A stretch of DNA of 64,000 bases from Bugulina stolonifera (lineage: Eukaryota > Bryozoa > Gymnolaemata > Cheilostomatida > Bugulidae). A program made the translations under genes and the position numbers. Positions within the stretch are counted from its first letter, which is position 1, and the number at the start of each line of letters is the position of its first letter. The DNA lies in assembly GCA_935421135.1 (NCBI GenBank), contig OW285194.1:14221376-14285375 (forward strand), given 5' to 3'. The notes under the pieces are model-generated. The model was not told the origin of the DNA and did no database searches. It saw only the letters and a program-made list of their open reading frames with translations. This document shows positions 30,606-43,400 of this stretch, in pieces.

Positions 30606-32268
30606 CATTACAATTATATATAAAACATAAAATTTTTCAACGCTGTTATTTACAGACACTATTTGTGTAAAATGTTTTGGATTTATATCTAAACTGCTTA
30701 ATAATAACTCTGCTTTTTCACAATACCAGTGATTTTAAAAATCTCTTTGTAAAATAGGATTTTAAAGAAAAATAAGAATAGATGTTTACTCGACCAAATA
30801 ATACTAGTAACCGACTAGCGCGGCAGCGTATATCGGTAGAAAGTCTGTGAATGCGTTGATTGGTCAACCAAAATAAAACTGCATATTATTGGGTATTAAC
30901 ATTTCTAATCGCTAACTTGATAGGCTTATTGTACAAAATTATCTACCCGTAAAGGACTTTCGATAGCGCGTGAACAAATCCTCTGTTCATTTCAAAAAAT
31001 GAGCGTGGAGCTAGTTGCACTCGTGGCATTCCTGGAACAATAATATTATACAATCTGACAATCTCATATTATAGTTAACATTGGTGTGATTGCAAGAGTG
31101 TACTTTGGGTTTCTTTGGACTAACAGTGTGGTTAGTAGGAATACAGTACGGTTGTTGTGAGTTGTAACTGGAAAGACAATGAAATAAATTCAATTATTAT
31201 TTATTGTAGAATTATTGTTGTAAAATTAAAAATTTACTCAATAATAAAATTAAATAATATAATAATTTTAATTAGCCCAGAAGTTATAGCAAGTATAATT
31301 GTTTAAAATTAATAAGCACATTCATTTATCCAGTAATAGTGGAATCTCTCGGTACTGTTATTGATTGATTGAGGCCGAGTTAAATTAACTTTGCTCACTG
31401 TCACTGCTGTACCTATAGTTATTAATTATAGTAATGGTAATAGGCTACTACTACGTTGTAAATATTTAGATATAGTAATACTATCAGGTGAAGTTGTGAT
31501 CGCGACTCACTAGCAATTTATTACAATAGTCACAGATCAAAATCACTCAGTCATTAGATCAGTGACTACACTATAACTACTAAACTAACTATTATTTTAT
31601 TAATTCAGGTGATTTCCATAGACTATCTATCAACATGAACATGTTTATCATTGAATTGATTATATTTATATAATTATTTTAAAATGTTAATATTTGTGAT
31701 TGTAAATTAATTTTTTTGTAATAATAATTATAATAGGCTATAAATATAATAGACCTATTATGATTATAATTATTGTAATTGTGTCATAGGCCTATCATCG
31801 TTACTTTGAATGTTAGTATAGGCTAACTTTATATTGCTAGGAAATTTATTTAAGAAATCTATAAACTATCAATGACTTTGTTTCACAGATGTGAACTTTC
31901 CTTTGTCCATTCCTGTCTAGAGTTTGGTTCCGAGGCTTTGTAGTATATAATTGCCTAGCACAGTTAGTAGCCTAAATACATTATAATCAAAGATCTACAC
32001 CAGCTTAGCATAATCTTAGAATAGTTTCAAGCTAAACTATAACTGAAAGGAAAGATGATATGGAAGGAAAAATCTAGATTTATTAGGGCTGTTAATTAGT
32101 CATTAAACATTATAATGTAGAACGTTGAATAGTCTTATGCAAGTTTATAGGCCTACGTCATTTATTTAATTTCTTGGTAACAGTTTGCTTAACCAAAACT
32201 TTCCTAGCCTTTCTACCTACAATAGAATAGGTGCAGGTTGAGTTGTAGCATTGATTTGTTATTTATAG

Positions 32269-32902
32269 GTTGGAGATTAAAGTGAAATCTGGATACCATG
32301 ATGCACATCGCCACAACTTTATGTGTGGTGCTCATCCATCATACCCATCAAGTACGTTATGATTATGAACTCTTTTCCTGGGACTCGTGCACGCAAACTG
32401 TAACAACTGCTTCCCAATTAGAAATGGGTTTCACGGTTAAAATGAGATGCTTGATTTAATTAAGGCTTGTTGTTTTATATATAGGCCTATGTGTGAGAAT
32501 GTACTTGGTAGATTTCTGTCGTCTATTATAGAACTGTTATGAATTTAATTCATAGGTAACATCCAGAGTGATCAACTATATCAACATATATGTCTTATCA
32601 AAATCGTACTTTATTTTACTCTAATATAATGTGATGCCAATTTGGCAAGAATCATGTAACTACTAATAGCTGTACTATTATGGTAGGACAGTAGGCATTG
32701 AACATGTTTCGTTACTGCTTTATTATTTGGATCTAATACCTCTTATATGTCTGTAAACTATTTATCTGTGGTAAGCGTGAAGCATTTATTTATCTGGTAT
32801 CAATTTCCTAATATAGGTCTACTAGACAGAATATTGATCTGTGCTGATGCTGTCAATTTTGAAGAGCTGGCTGACCTTATTCCTAAGAATGGCAACGAGT
32901 GA
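32269..32902 (+). other. Two phase-compatible exon-like segments of unknown identity
   Basis: Segment 32269-32351 follows a TTTATAG acceptor and ends at a GTACGT donor, reading LEIKVKSGYHDAHRHNFMCG and seven further residues. Segment 32817-32902 follows AATATAG, continues in matching phase (LLDRILICADAVNFEELADL...KNGNE) and ends in TGA. The composition looks protein-like and both junctions fit, but I do not recognise the family and found no 5' exon. It lies inside a transposon, so it could be a captured gene fragment, a decayed transposase, or chance. Confidence 0.25.
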
Positions 32903-33280
32903 CTTCTGAATATTGAATGAGAGTTCTTATGCTATTTTTATTCAGTAAATATTTAAAATAGATTTGGTCAAAATATTGGCATTTATACTCCCATGTTATG
33001 AATTGGTTTTGTTTGTCTACATAAATGTTTTTATTTGTAATATGCAACTTCTGCAAATCTGTTCTACATATAGAAATACACCTATTAATACTTATACTCT
33101 ATCAATCATGTGATACCAGGGTAAACCATAGGACGTAGGACAATTAACAACTACAGTAGCTTTAGCTGTATTGTAATTTGAGGTAAAAGTAAAGTAATAT
33201 TGCCTACTGAAAGCCAAAATAACTAGAACTAGGAGCTGTGTAATAATAATTTTGTGATGTACTTATATACTAAAATACAA

Positions 33281-34696
33281 CAGGGCCGTAACTTTAGGGG
33301 CGGCAGAGCGGCATGGCCGCCCCTAAATTTCAAAATAAAGTGACCCAAAAATGGTGTTTTTGAATTCAGGGGTGTCAATTCTACGGCGGCCATAGAGTTA
33401 TCTTCTCCTATGGCCGCGGTAAAGTTTTCCTCACTACGTATTTCTAAGGATGTAGTATAGAATATAGTTTATGCGACACGATACTTTTTGCCAAACCAAT
33501 CAAATCATCGGATTACTAGAAATAGCCAATCATTATTTACAATCAGGGTGATTAGCCCAAGGCTTGTAGCTACTTATAATTGCAGTTGCATAATATGTTG
33601 ACTATATTGAATATAAAGCCAAACCGGCTCCATGAATTACTTTAATCTCAAGCTACATAACTTGGAATTTTCCGTACAGACCAAATAACTTGTTGCTACT
33701 TTTTAAGTTATAACTGCTTTTTTACAACCTCCGTCCTCCAATAAAAAGATGAACATTGTATAGGCTTCCAAGTAGATTGTTAGCATGTATGTGAGCAAAA
33801 CTTATTGCTGGATTTGGTGGCTACATGAGTGGGGTTTTGATATTGTTAAAAATCGATATTAATAAAATATAATAATAATAAATTAATATTATATTTTTAT
33901 ATTAATTATTATTTATATAATCATTATATAAATATTAATTTATTATTATTATATTTTATTAATATCTATTTTTAATAATATCAAATCCTCACTCATGTAG
34001 CCACCAATAATTATTATTATTATAATGAATTATAATAATAATATATATTGTATTATTTAATTAATTTATTCTATTCTTATTCTTGTCAGTGTAGGAAAAA
34101 ATATTTTTTCTGGAGAATGAAAACGCAAAATCTTTTGGTGCTAGTGTTACCCGTTTATTATTTTTTTTGTTTCTGTATTTTTATTTTGTATCATGATAGT
34201 ATCCTGGTCAGTAGTTTAAGTAGACTAGTCAGTACTAGTAATGTCAGATCTAGTGTGCTTAAGGTGGCCTAGTTGAGAAAATATAGGTCTAATTTCTAGT
34301 GAAGCTTTAGTAGTGAGGAATAATTACTTAGAGAACCAATTTAGCCTATATTTTTTCGGCGCTCAAACTTATTCTATATCTGTTTATGAAAAGCTCAGTT
34401 TAATGTATCACAGCGTGAAAAATTTCAACTGTGTTGTGCTACTTTGATTTACTTGACTATACATATATAATATCCAATTATTTTGAGCAGTAATTTTACA
34501 CCTTAAACGTCCCGAAATTGCATATCTAGGTAGTAATTTTCTAATTTTTTTCCGGGGGAGACCCCCGAACCCCCCTTGCGGGAGGGCGCTGCGCCCCTCC
34601 CGCACCCACCCCGCTCCGCGCTCGGGCAGGCCGATGGCCTGCATAAGCACCCGACTTCTAGCCACCCCAAAAATTTTTCAAAAGTTACGCCCCTGT
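33281..34696. mobile_element. Nested hAT-like element (1.4 kb)
   Basis: The left end is CAGGGCCGTAACTTTAGGGG; the right end read on the minus strand is CAGGGGCGTAACTTTTG. TACAA flanks both sides (33276-33280 and 34697-34701). The right subterminal 34549-34660 is GC-rich with hairpin-forming runs of G and C, a hallmark of this hAT group. No transposase is present. It contains the palindrome at 33814-34007. Confidence 0.75.
33814..34007. repeat. 194-bp AT-rich palindrome (MITE-like)
   Basis: The left arm begins TTGGTGGCTACATGAGTGGG and the right arm ends with its near complement. The interior, almost all A and T, is also self-complementary, so the whole unit could fold into one long hairpin. 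Confidence 0.85.
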
Positions 34697-34877
34697 ACAA
34701 TATTTGCAATTAGCATGCAGTTACTATCAAAGTTACAAAATATAATAAATACAATAATTATGTTGGTCTGAAATAATTGGAAAATATGTGTGCAACAGAA
34801 AATTTCAGATTATTGGTAGCAAAGAACAAATTTTGACTACTAACTAAATGACTAACTAATCACAGCAGCGCATAGGT

Positions 34878-35012
34878 AACTAATGTCAACAAACGGTAAC
34901 TACCCCAACACATCATGGCCGCTAGGGATGAAAATTGGCATCACAAAATTTACCGGAGTTCCTGCTCTAGGGGAGATAACTCTATGGAGTACTCCCTTTG
35001 CTAGTAGGCTAA
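34878..35012 (-). repeat. Right arm of the long inverted repeat
   Basis: Reverse-complement partner of 30449-30605. Both arms carry the CTCCATAGAG motif and a GGCCATGATG block. Confidence 0.75.
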
Positions 35013-35785
35013 CTAGCACCAAAGCCGTAAACAAACAAAGTCTATCCAATGAATTCAATAGGGGGTTGAGAGGTCGCTAACCTAGTCAATTTAATATTTG
35101 AATCAAATGGGTGTCTAAAGTATTTTCCAATCTGATATTAATAGATTTTACAAAATAACACATAAGACACATGTGATTGTATATCTTGCAAATATTTTTA
35201 TGTTAGAAAGTCCCAAGTACTACTGTTTACCCACAAATATATAACATTTTAGATATTGACACGAAAACAAGGGAGACAAGTCAAAATATTTCAAACATTT
35301 TGCATGCACTGTGTACCCATCTCATTTGTTCCACTTCCACTTGGAGCCATACAGATATAGGCTATATCTGTATTTTGTTTAAATCTGTATTATGGTGTCA
35401 TACAGTTACCTGTTATTGTATATAATATACACAATATTTTCCACTATCTCCACCACCTACATCTACTCTGTACATGTATATACTGTATGCCCTATTTGCA
35501 TCTTTGTTTCTTCTACCAAATGAATACACACAAGTTACATGTTACAACCTCTACCAAGCACAGCACATTTTAAGTAAAATATGACTAGAATTGCATGAAA
35601 TGGTGCCATTTTAGATAGCACGGTTAAAAAATTTTCAAACGCGGGAAGGCGCTCCGCCGCCCCTCCCGCGCCCTCCCAGGCAGCCCGTTTTGCGGGCTGG
35701 CGGGGCCGGAGGCCCCGCAGTGGCATCTTTTTCCTCAATTCAACATTTTATTAGGATTTTTCACTTTATCAAGTTGAGAGCCCTG

Positions 35786-37446
35786 CCCTACACTGACAAG
35801 TTATATAATAAATTACTAAATTAATTGTATCTGCAAATGTGATTATGCAAGAAAAAATGATATGAGTATACAAGAGTGCAGCAGCCTCGCCAAAGTCTAG
35901 CAAATGCAGATTGGTGCAAGATCAAGATGATGCATATTCAATCATTGACTGCTTCAGAATAAAACTTGAGCTTATAGAACAGAGCTGACAGCATTCTATT
36001 CTGCACCATACTTCAAAGTTGAATACATTCGTTCGGTGTGCAATTTTGTTTCTCACCAACATACATGTACCATGTCTACACATGTGCTGAGTTCTATATA
36101 TATTGTTTCACCTAGCACCCTTCAGCTACCCAAGGTTCACCTGCTGACCAGCATATTATAATAGCTGTGGTTGTATATTTTGTCTTTTGAAACTGCTGCA
36201 TAGCTTGCAATCATGTTTATTCTCTCCTATTCATTCGAGAGGCATACACAGGTATGGAGGGGGTAATGCACAACGTTCAGCTCCATGTATATCTATTATA
36301 TCAACAGGTTTAGGTAACTAACTCTGTAACACAACATTTCTAGCTAGCTAGACACACGTTTTATGTTGTTGGTGGAACATCAGAAATACTTGCCATGTCC
36401 TACTAAATCAGAATGTTATTAGTAAATTCTTAATTCAAAGTTAGTTTGATATTTTATATGGAAATGCAGTCTCAATGTAATTTGTAACACCAGGTGAAGC
36501 CCAGTTCGGTGCACCTTATTATGGCAGACTGAGATTCAAGGTTGTGGTTAGAGATTGGGTTAGAGCCCTCCCCCACTACATCTTCCACATTTTTACAAAG
36601 AACACCCACCTCATGAGGCCAAGATCATCCTACCTGTATACATGTAGCATTATATTTCAAGTAGTATGATAAAAAATACTAGAGTAAGCACTGGAATAAT
36701 GAACTTTCAAATCCCAAAAAAGCAAGAGTTCTTTGCCTCAAAGCTACCATCTCTCAATTTTTTCCAAAAAGAAGAGTTACTGAACTATAACAATGATGAT
36801 GTCATATTAGTTTAGTGTAGTGATGGGTATTCAACTGTTTAACTAAAAAATAAATGTGAAAAATGAGTAAAACATCTGTTCAACTAAAGAAATGAAAGGC
36901 TAGACATGAGTACTCAAAACCTACTGGTTATAACATAAAGCTATCCTCTCTCATTATTATCAAGGGCAAACAACTTCATACAATGATCAGAAGTTTATGA
37001 AAGTACTGAGAAGCAAAATAAAAAATTGACCAATGAGAGCTGGGAGGACTAGGAGCCCACTGGGGGACTAGGAGTCCATTGGGAGGACTAGCAGCCCACT
37101 GGGAGGACTAGAAGTCCATTGGGGGACTAGCAGCCCACTAGGAGGACTAGAAGTCTATAGATTATAAAATAGAAACCTGCACATCACAATGAAGATAAAA
37201 GATCTCACACACATTATTAGTTTTAACTAACTTAATACTGGTACATAATTACTAAGACTAATAGAAAGTAATACATTATTTAGATCAAATAACACACCAT
37301 CTGTACAAACATTTCTCTATACAAAGCACCCAACCAGGAGCTTATTATACGTATGACCCTGATTAGTGCTAGATCTTTACTACTGCATGGCTGGTAATCC
37401 CATACCCTCCTACAGTTGAGTTTCATTTAGTCATTTAGTTCTTAGT
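35786..37446. other. Intergenic, 3' flank of nidogen
   Basis: No gene recognised. It contains the minisatellite at 37040-37160 and should include the nidogen 3' UTR near 37447. Confidence 0.5.
37040..37160. repeat. Minisatellite, ~25-bp unit
   Basis: About five copies of a unit like GGGAGGACTAGnAGnCCA (alternating CCACT and CCATT endings), 300 bp beyond the nidogen stop codon. Confidence 0.85.
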
Positions 37447-40400
37447 CTACGATCTGAATATTTGGTTGCATTCATCTTCATCAATGTTATCAGGGCATGC
37501 ACATGTAGCCTGAGAACTGGAGGTAGGCAGACACAGAAATTTACATCCTCCGTTATTATATGTACACTCATTTGTACCTGCAACATACAAACAATAAATC
37601 AGACTAGATTGTAACTTTTACAAAGATAGTTATTCTTGTCAATATATTACCTAAACATTGCAGCTAAAATAAACATGGGAGGGATTTACTTAGCCTAAGT
37701 TAGCAGAGGTTCACATATGGAACAGCTCTAATGAATTGTGAAAGCTCCATGTGACTACAATGAGTATAACAAGTAAAGACAGGCCAGAGCCTAGAAGAAA
37801 CAAACCTGGAAGACATTGACTTGGCACAGGCTCAATACTGTATGCTCTGCCATTACCTCCCACAGGAAAGAGCATGCTGGAGCCGAGCAGATCACCTCCC
37901 CTTGGGATGGACTGGATTGCATTCTTACTCCAATCTGTCCAGTAGAAGTTATCCCTGAAGGTGGTCATACTGAAAGGGTAGCTAGCCAAGTCATAGATGG
38001 TCTCCCTGTCTGATCCGTCAGTGCCTACACACTCCAGCTTGTTGGTTCCTGCATCAGCCCAGCATACTTGCTGGCGGTAGAGGTCAAATGTCAGACCATT
38101 AGGTAGCCCAAGGTTAGTGTCCACTAGAACCTGTCTGTCTGTACCATCTGCGTTGGCTGATTCTATCTTGGGATTGCCTCGATTCCAATCACTCCAGTAA
38201 ATCTTACTGTGGGGAGGGGAAACATAGCCTTAGATTCAGAACACACTATTTCAATGACATGAGCAAAAACATTGTGATGGTTGGACCATACATCATGATA
38301 AACAAGTGTTATCATGACGGGAATATCATATAAGTCCATCAGATGGAAGATATACATGTAGAGTGTTAGTGACATACATGTAGTCAAACATTAAACAAGC
38401 ATCTGTAGGGGAGAGCGGAAGAGTCCTTGTTTAATCCTATCTCCAACATATGAAATTATAACCACCTACTAATTGGATAATAATGAAGAAATGCTGTATT
38501 TGCCTCTGGCAACTTGACCATATATATACAATGAAGGGACCCAGGTTTAACATGGCACAATCAAGGCCAATCTAATATATTGATAAGATTACAGTGTTTC
38601 ATCAACACCATGATTGTAAAAATTGAGAGTAACACTTACCCATCGATGGGGTTAACAGCAATAGCTCTGGGGTTCACCATATCAGAGTCTATGATTACTT
38701 TACGGTACTTTCCCTCCAAGTCCGACACTTCGATACGATCCAGAGCAGAGTCAGTAAAGAATAGAGTCCTGCTCACCCAGTCGACTGCGAGGCCCTCTGG
38801 TGAACGCAGACCTACAACATATTGCCGGTATCAGCCACCTGCAGGTAGGTGTGCATGCACGGTTGACTGTGGCCTTGAATCAACCAACAGGAGTAAATTC
38901 TCACTTCACAACTCGATAAACAACTTGAGGTCCATTACAATAATATAACCAATACTAACAAGTACAACATATTGAGCGTGGGAAACACCTGACCAACATT
39001 CACTAGCACTACGACCAACATCCACTAGCACTATGATTACCACCTGAGAGTTATAGGTTTAGTAGCTCTATAAAGCAGCTGAGTAATACTATCAAGGATT
39101 TCAGCCTCAGCAGGCAGTGGTTACACAGAATATAGACCAAAACTTATAGATGTTCAATATTTAGTTGGGGGGGTGTGCACTACCCTTCTCTCTATTACCT
39201 GAAATGATGACTTGGCTGTCAGAGCTGTTATCTAAAGAAGCTCTGCTAATAGTTCCAGCACTGATGTCACTGTAATAGAACATTCTCTCCTTGCAGTCAG
39301 CTGCCAGACCAACCAATGTACCACCTGGTTGGAGTATGATATGAAAGGTCATGGAGAAATATGATGGAGTGGTCACATGAGCACATAGATAAACATCTAC
39401 TATGTAAGTGAATAGAAAAATAAAGATGAGCTAGAAGGGTATATTGTGTTACACATACACTGTACATTCACGTAAATTAAAAAGCTAAAAACCAAAGTAA
39501 CTAGACAATGGCAGGTTGTCTTGGTACAAAACAAACAGAGCCTACCTTGGATAATTTTGTAGTACAATGCCGGCTTACTATGTATAGTAGTACATATAGT
39601 AATATACACATACCTGACTTGAACAGGATTCGTCTCCCTCTATCACTACCAGCCTGGTAGAAGGGAACTCGGAATATAGACATTCCTTGGGAGAAGATGA
39701 GGTAGTTTCCCTTCTCATTCAAAGCTAAAGAGATAGACCTAAGGCTATCAGACGCAAATACAATCATGTACACTACAATCCACACCATAATTAAAATACG
39801 TTACCTACCAGTAACATACAAGTGCACCCATACAATATCAGTAGCATAAACATGTACCAATACAACACTACCAGTAGCATACATGTGTACCCAGACAATA
39901 CTTACGAGAGCATGTGCTACCATCTCCAATGAAGCCAGGGTTACAGATACATACAAAGTCACCGGCAGACGTGCGGGAACAGACGGCGTTTCTATCACAG
40001 AGGGCTGGCCGTGTCATACAGTTATCTAAAAGGATTATATTATTTCTGTAGACTCTATCCTCATAACACAAACCACATGTACAATAGCAACAACAAAAGC
40101 AATCTATAAACCGTTATTCAGCACTCACACCAACGTGAAAAGACACCTTATATCAATTAATATCACTCCCCATCAACTTCATTCAAGTCTAGAAGATTTA
40201 GTTTCATGGCTAAAACCATTAGAATATTTCAACGTATAAATAGATACATCACATTGACAACAAATACACATAGTGATGGAATCACACATATACTCACTAA
40301 CCTTAGTACCCGAGTGCTAACTTGTATCACCTCAGTACCTACTTTGCATAGCCTAGTAACTACATTTAATAGCCCCAGTACCCACCTTGAATAGCGGTAC

Positions 40401-43400
40401 ATGACATCCCGTCTCCGATAAACCCATCTCTACACACACACTTGGGTCCAACAGCCGTATCGTAACAATCGGCATCCAGATGGCAGACATTCACTTGATT
40501 GCACATTGTCACGGCTACAACAACAAAGTACGTTTGGCCATCTTGATCTAATACTCTACTGAACTACAATGATGTCTATATCTTCTAATTATAAATATGT
40601 TCAGGTAGAATTGTTACTCTAAAAATCAAACAGAACAATATACAATACTTTCGTTATCTATCATGAAGTACAATCAGACAGGAAGAGCAAACATGATCTG
40701 TCATGATATACAATAGAATAGAAGGTTGAGGGACTTACCTGATGTAGAACAGGGCTGTCATGATATACAATAGAATAGAAGGTTGAGGGACTTACCTGTA
40801 GTAGAACAGAGCTGTCATGATATACAATAGAATAGAAGGTTGAGGGACTTACCTGTAGTAGAACAGAGCTGTCATGATATACAATAGAATAGAAGGTTGA
40901 GGGACTTACCTGTAGTAGAACAGAGCTGTCATGATATACAATGGAATAGAAGGTTGAGGGACTTACCTGTAGTAGAACAGAGCTGTCCATCTCCTTGGAA
41001 ACCATCGTCACATTTACATTGATACTTGTTAGCCTGAGGAGAGAACTGACAGTGGGCGTTGGCACCACACTCTCTGTGACTCTCACAGTCCGCTTCCACA
41101 CAGTCTCCACCAGAGGCTAAAGACAACGACTCAGTGCAGAACCAACTTTTGGCAGACATGGTACAGTATCAGCTACACTTAGAAACTAGCATTTGATATA
41201 TATGTCAGTAGCACTTCTATTACCTATCACCAGTGTTTGATATATATGTCAGTAGCACTTCTATTACCTATCACCAGTGTTTGATATATATGTCAGTAGC
41301 ACTTCTATTACCTATCACCAGTGTTTGATATATATGTCAGTAGCACTTCTATTACCTAACCTATCACCAGTGTTTGACATATATGTCAGTAGCACTTCTA
41401 CTGCCTAACCTATCACCAGTGTTTGATATAAATGCTTGACTGACTGAGTGAGCCAGATGTCAAGTGTGAGTATGCCCATGAGAAGCTAACATTCAGAGTG
41501 ACATAATACCAAGATGAGTGCGGAGATATTGACACACGTGTATATAATTAATCAACCTAATTAGTTCTCTCTCACTGGAGGTAAGAAAAGAAGACTCACA
41601 CAGGAAGCCATCCCTGCAGGCACAACCATAGCTGCCGTCATCCCTGAGTGCACAATACGAGTTGGCATTACACAGGTCTCTATTTTCCAGACATGATCTA
41701 GCCTTGCCTTCATCCTTAACTACAGACATACACATACATGTCATATACAACAAGAACAATGAATGTAACTGAGGCTAATAATTTCGTGATAAAATATGCA
41801 TGTACAATGCATATATATAAAAGCGTGGAGTTATAAATGCATGGCATATGTCTATGTTCTATAAAATATAGCACATACTAGCATCTACTGCCTATACTCC
41901 AGATATTAGCCACATACCTGTAGAAGAAGTAGTGGGTAGGGTAGTAGGTGAAGGAGTCGTGCTCTTGTCAATTAGCTGGCACGTCTGGCCATCCCCTGTG
42001 TACCCAGCTTCACATACACAGTGGTAGAACAACTTGTCCACATTGTACACACACTGCGCATTAAATGAGCAGTAGGCACAGCTGGCTGCAACAGGACAAG
42101 ATGATAAAATAATATTATATCAGCATACTACCGGTGCCTTATTATTACTGTACAAGGTTTATAGAGAAGGCAAATGAATTGAAACTTCAGCTCCAAAGCT
42201 CTGTGTCAGTTAGAGATAGTATGTTGTTGCTTAATAAATTGGCCATAGTCGTAGGCTCTCTTCAGCTGTTAATTACACTTATAGGTACCTCATTCTCCAA
42301 CACAAGAGACTAGATAGTTACCAACAGACTAAGTGAGTGACCTTGACCTACCATCAATTGGAGTTTCACACGTCTCTCCATCACCAGAAAATCCAAAAGA
42401 GCACTGGCACTCATATTTACCAGTATCTGTGTTGTATACACACTCAGCATTGCTGGGACAGATATCGGCCTGGTCGCATGTCACCACTACAAGGAGAAGA
42501 AGTATGAGAAGAGGTGCCCATTGTGCAGCGCATGTTTGCTTACATCAGCACTGAACTAATAACATGTCTGCTTACATTTGTGATAAGTGAGTGTCACGTT
42601 GAGCGCATTTACCTACCGATTGGGTCACATGTAGCTGTACCGTCACCTTCGAAGCCCGGTTTACATTCACAGGAAGTATAGTCTCCCTGGTATACACACT
42701 CGGCATTCTCATGACACACTAGATCTCTACAGGAAGGTCTACTCTCTTCTTTAGCTACAAGCAATGCCTCAAGTACTTTACTGACCAAGTACTATTTCAG
42801 ATTTATAACAGAAAAAAAATCATTTGATTTAATCAGTCTAACAGCAACAGTCTGTCATTTTCCAACCACAGTAAGGACAAACTTACAGCACAGGTAGCCG
42901 TCTCCACTAAAGCCAGTCTTGCAAGTGCACCGGTATCCTCCGTCAGTGTTTTGACACGTAGCGTTTCTCGAGCATGTGTTCATACCACTACTACATTCAT
43001 CCAAGTCTGTAAAAAAAACCCATAACATAAGCAAACTAGAGACGACAAAACCACAAACACAAGTCAACAGGTACAATAGGTCTACAACGATGAATCAATT
43101 CATTACTACCGTTACATAAGATCTACACATCTGTGAAATATGACTACAACGCAGATTGAGCATATTATAGTTATCCCATATTGCCACAGCAGCACTACTT
43201 ACCAACACAGTTGATACCACTGCCTTCATAGCCTTGCTTGCAGGTACAAGTAAACCCATCTCCTTTCGGTACACAGTTTGCATTGTGATGACAATTATGA
43301 TTAGCACACACATCTCCTGGTAAATACAAATATAGTATGAGCAATAGCCTAGCTGACTATGAGCACTAACTTATTTGAATGTTGGATACGGACATGGATA

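Larger units (their letters stand above)
30323..35785. mobile_element. 5.5-kb hAT-like DNA transposon with nested elements
   Basis: The ends are perfect 14-bp inverted repeats, CAGGGCTCTCAACT at 30323 and its complement ending at 35785. CCCTAC directly abuts both ends (30317-30322 and 35786-35791), consistent with a target duplication. No intact transposase frame is present. A GC-rich block with inverted repeats lies near the right end (35640-35720). Inside are a pair of long inverted arms (30449-30605 and 34878-35012) and a second complete TIR element (33281-34696). Confidence 0.75.

Noticed and set aside
34408..34709. Two overlapping minus-strand frames
   Set aside because: They read the GC-rich subterminal region of the nested hAT-like element and encode nothing recognisable.
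40661..41110. Minus-strand frame with a 19-residue repeat ([19 protein letters not shown])
   Set aside because: It is the wrong frame through exon 16 and the 57-bp minisatellite; the nidogen frame meets a stop in the first repeat.
41560..41600. Alternative donor for nidogen exon 15 (CCTCCA|GTGAGA, about 30 bp downstream)
   Set aside because: It is phase-compatible, but the upstream donor at 41600 gives the correct ten-residue spacing between the fifth and sixth EGF cysteines.
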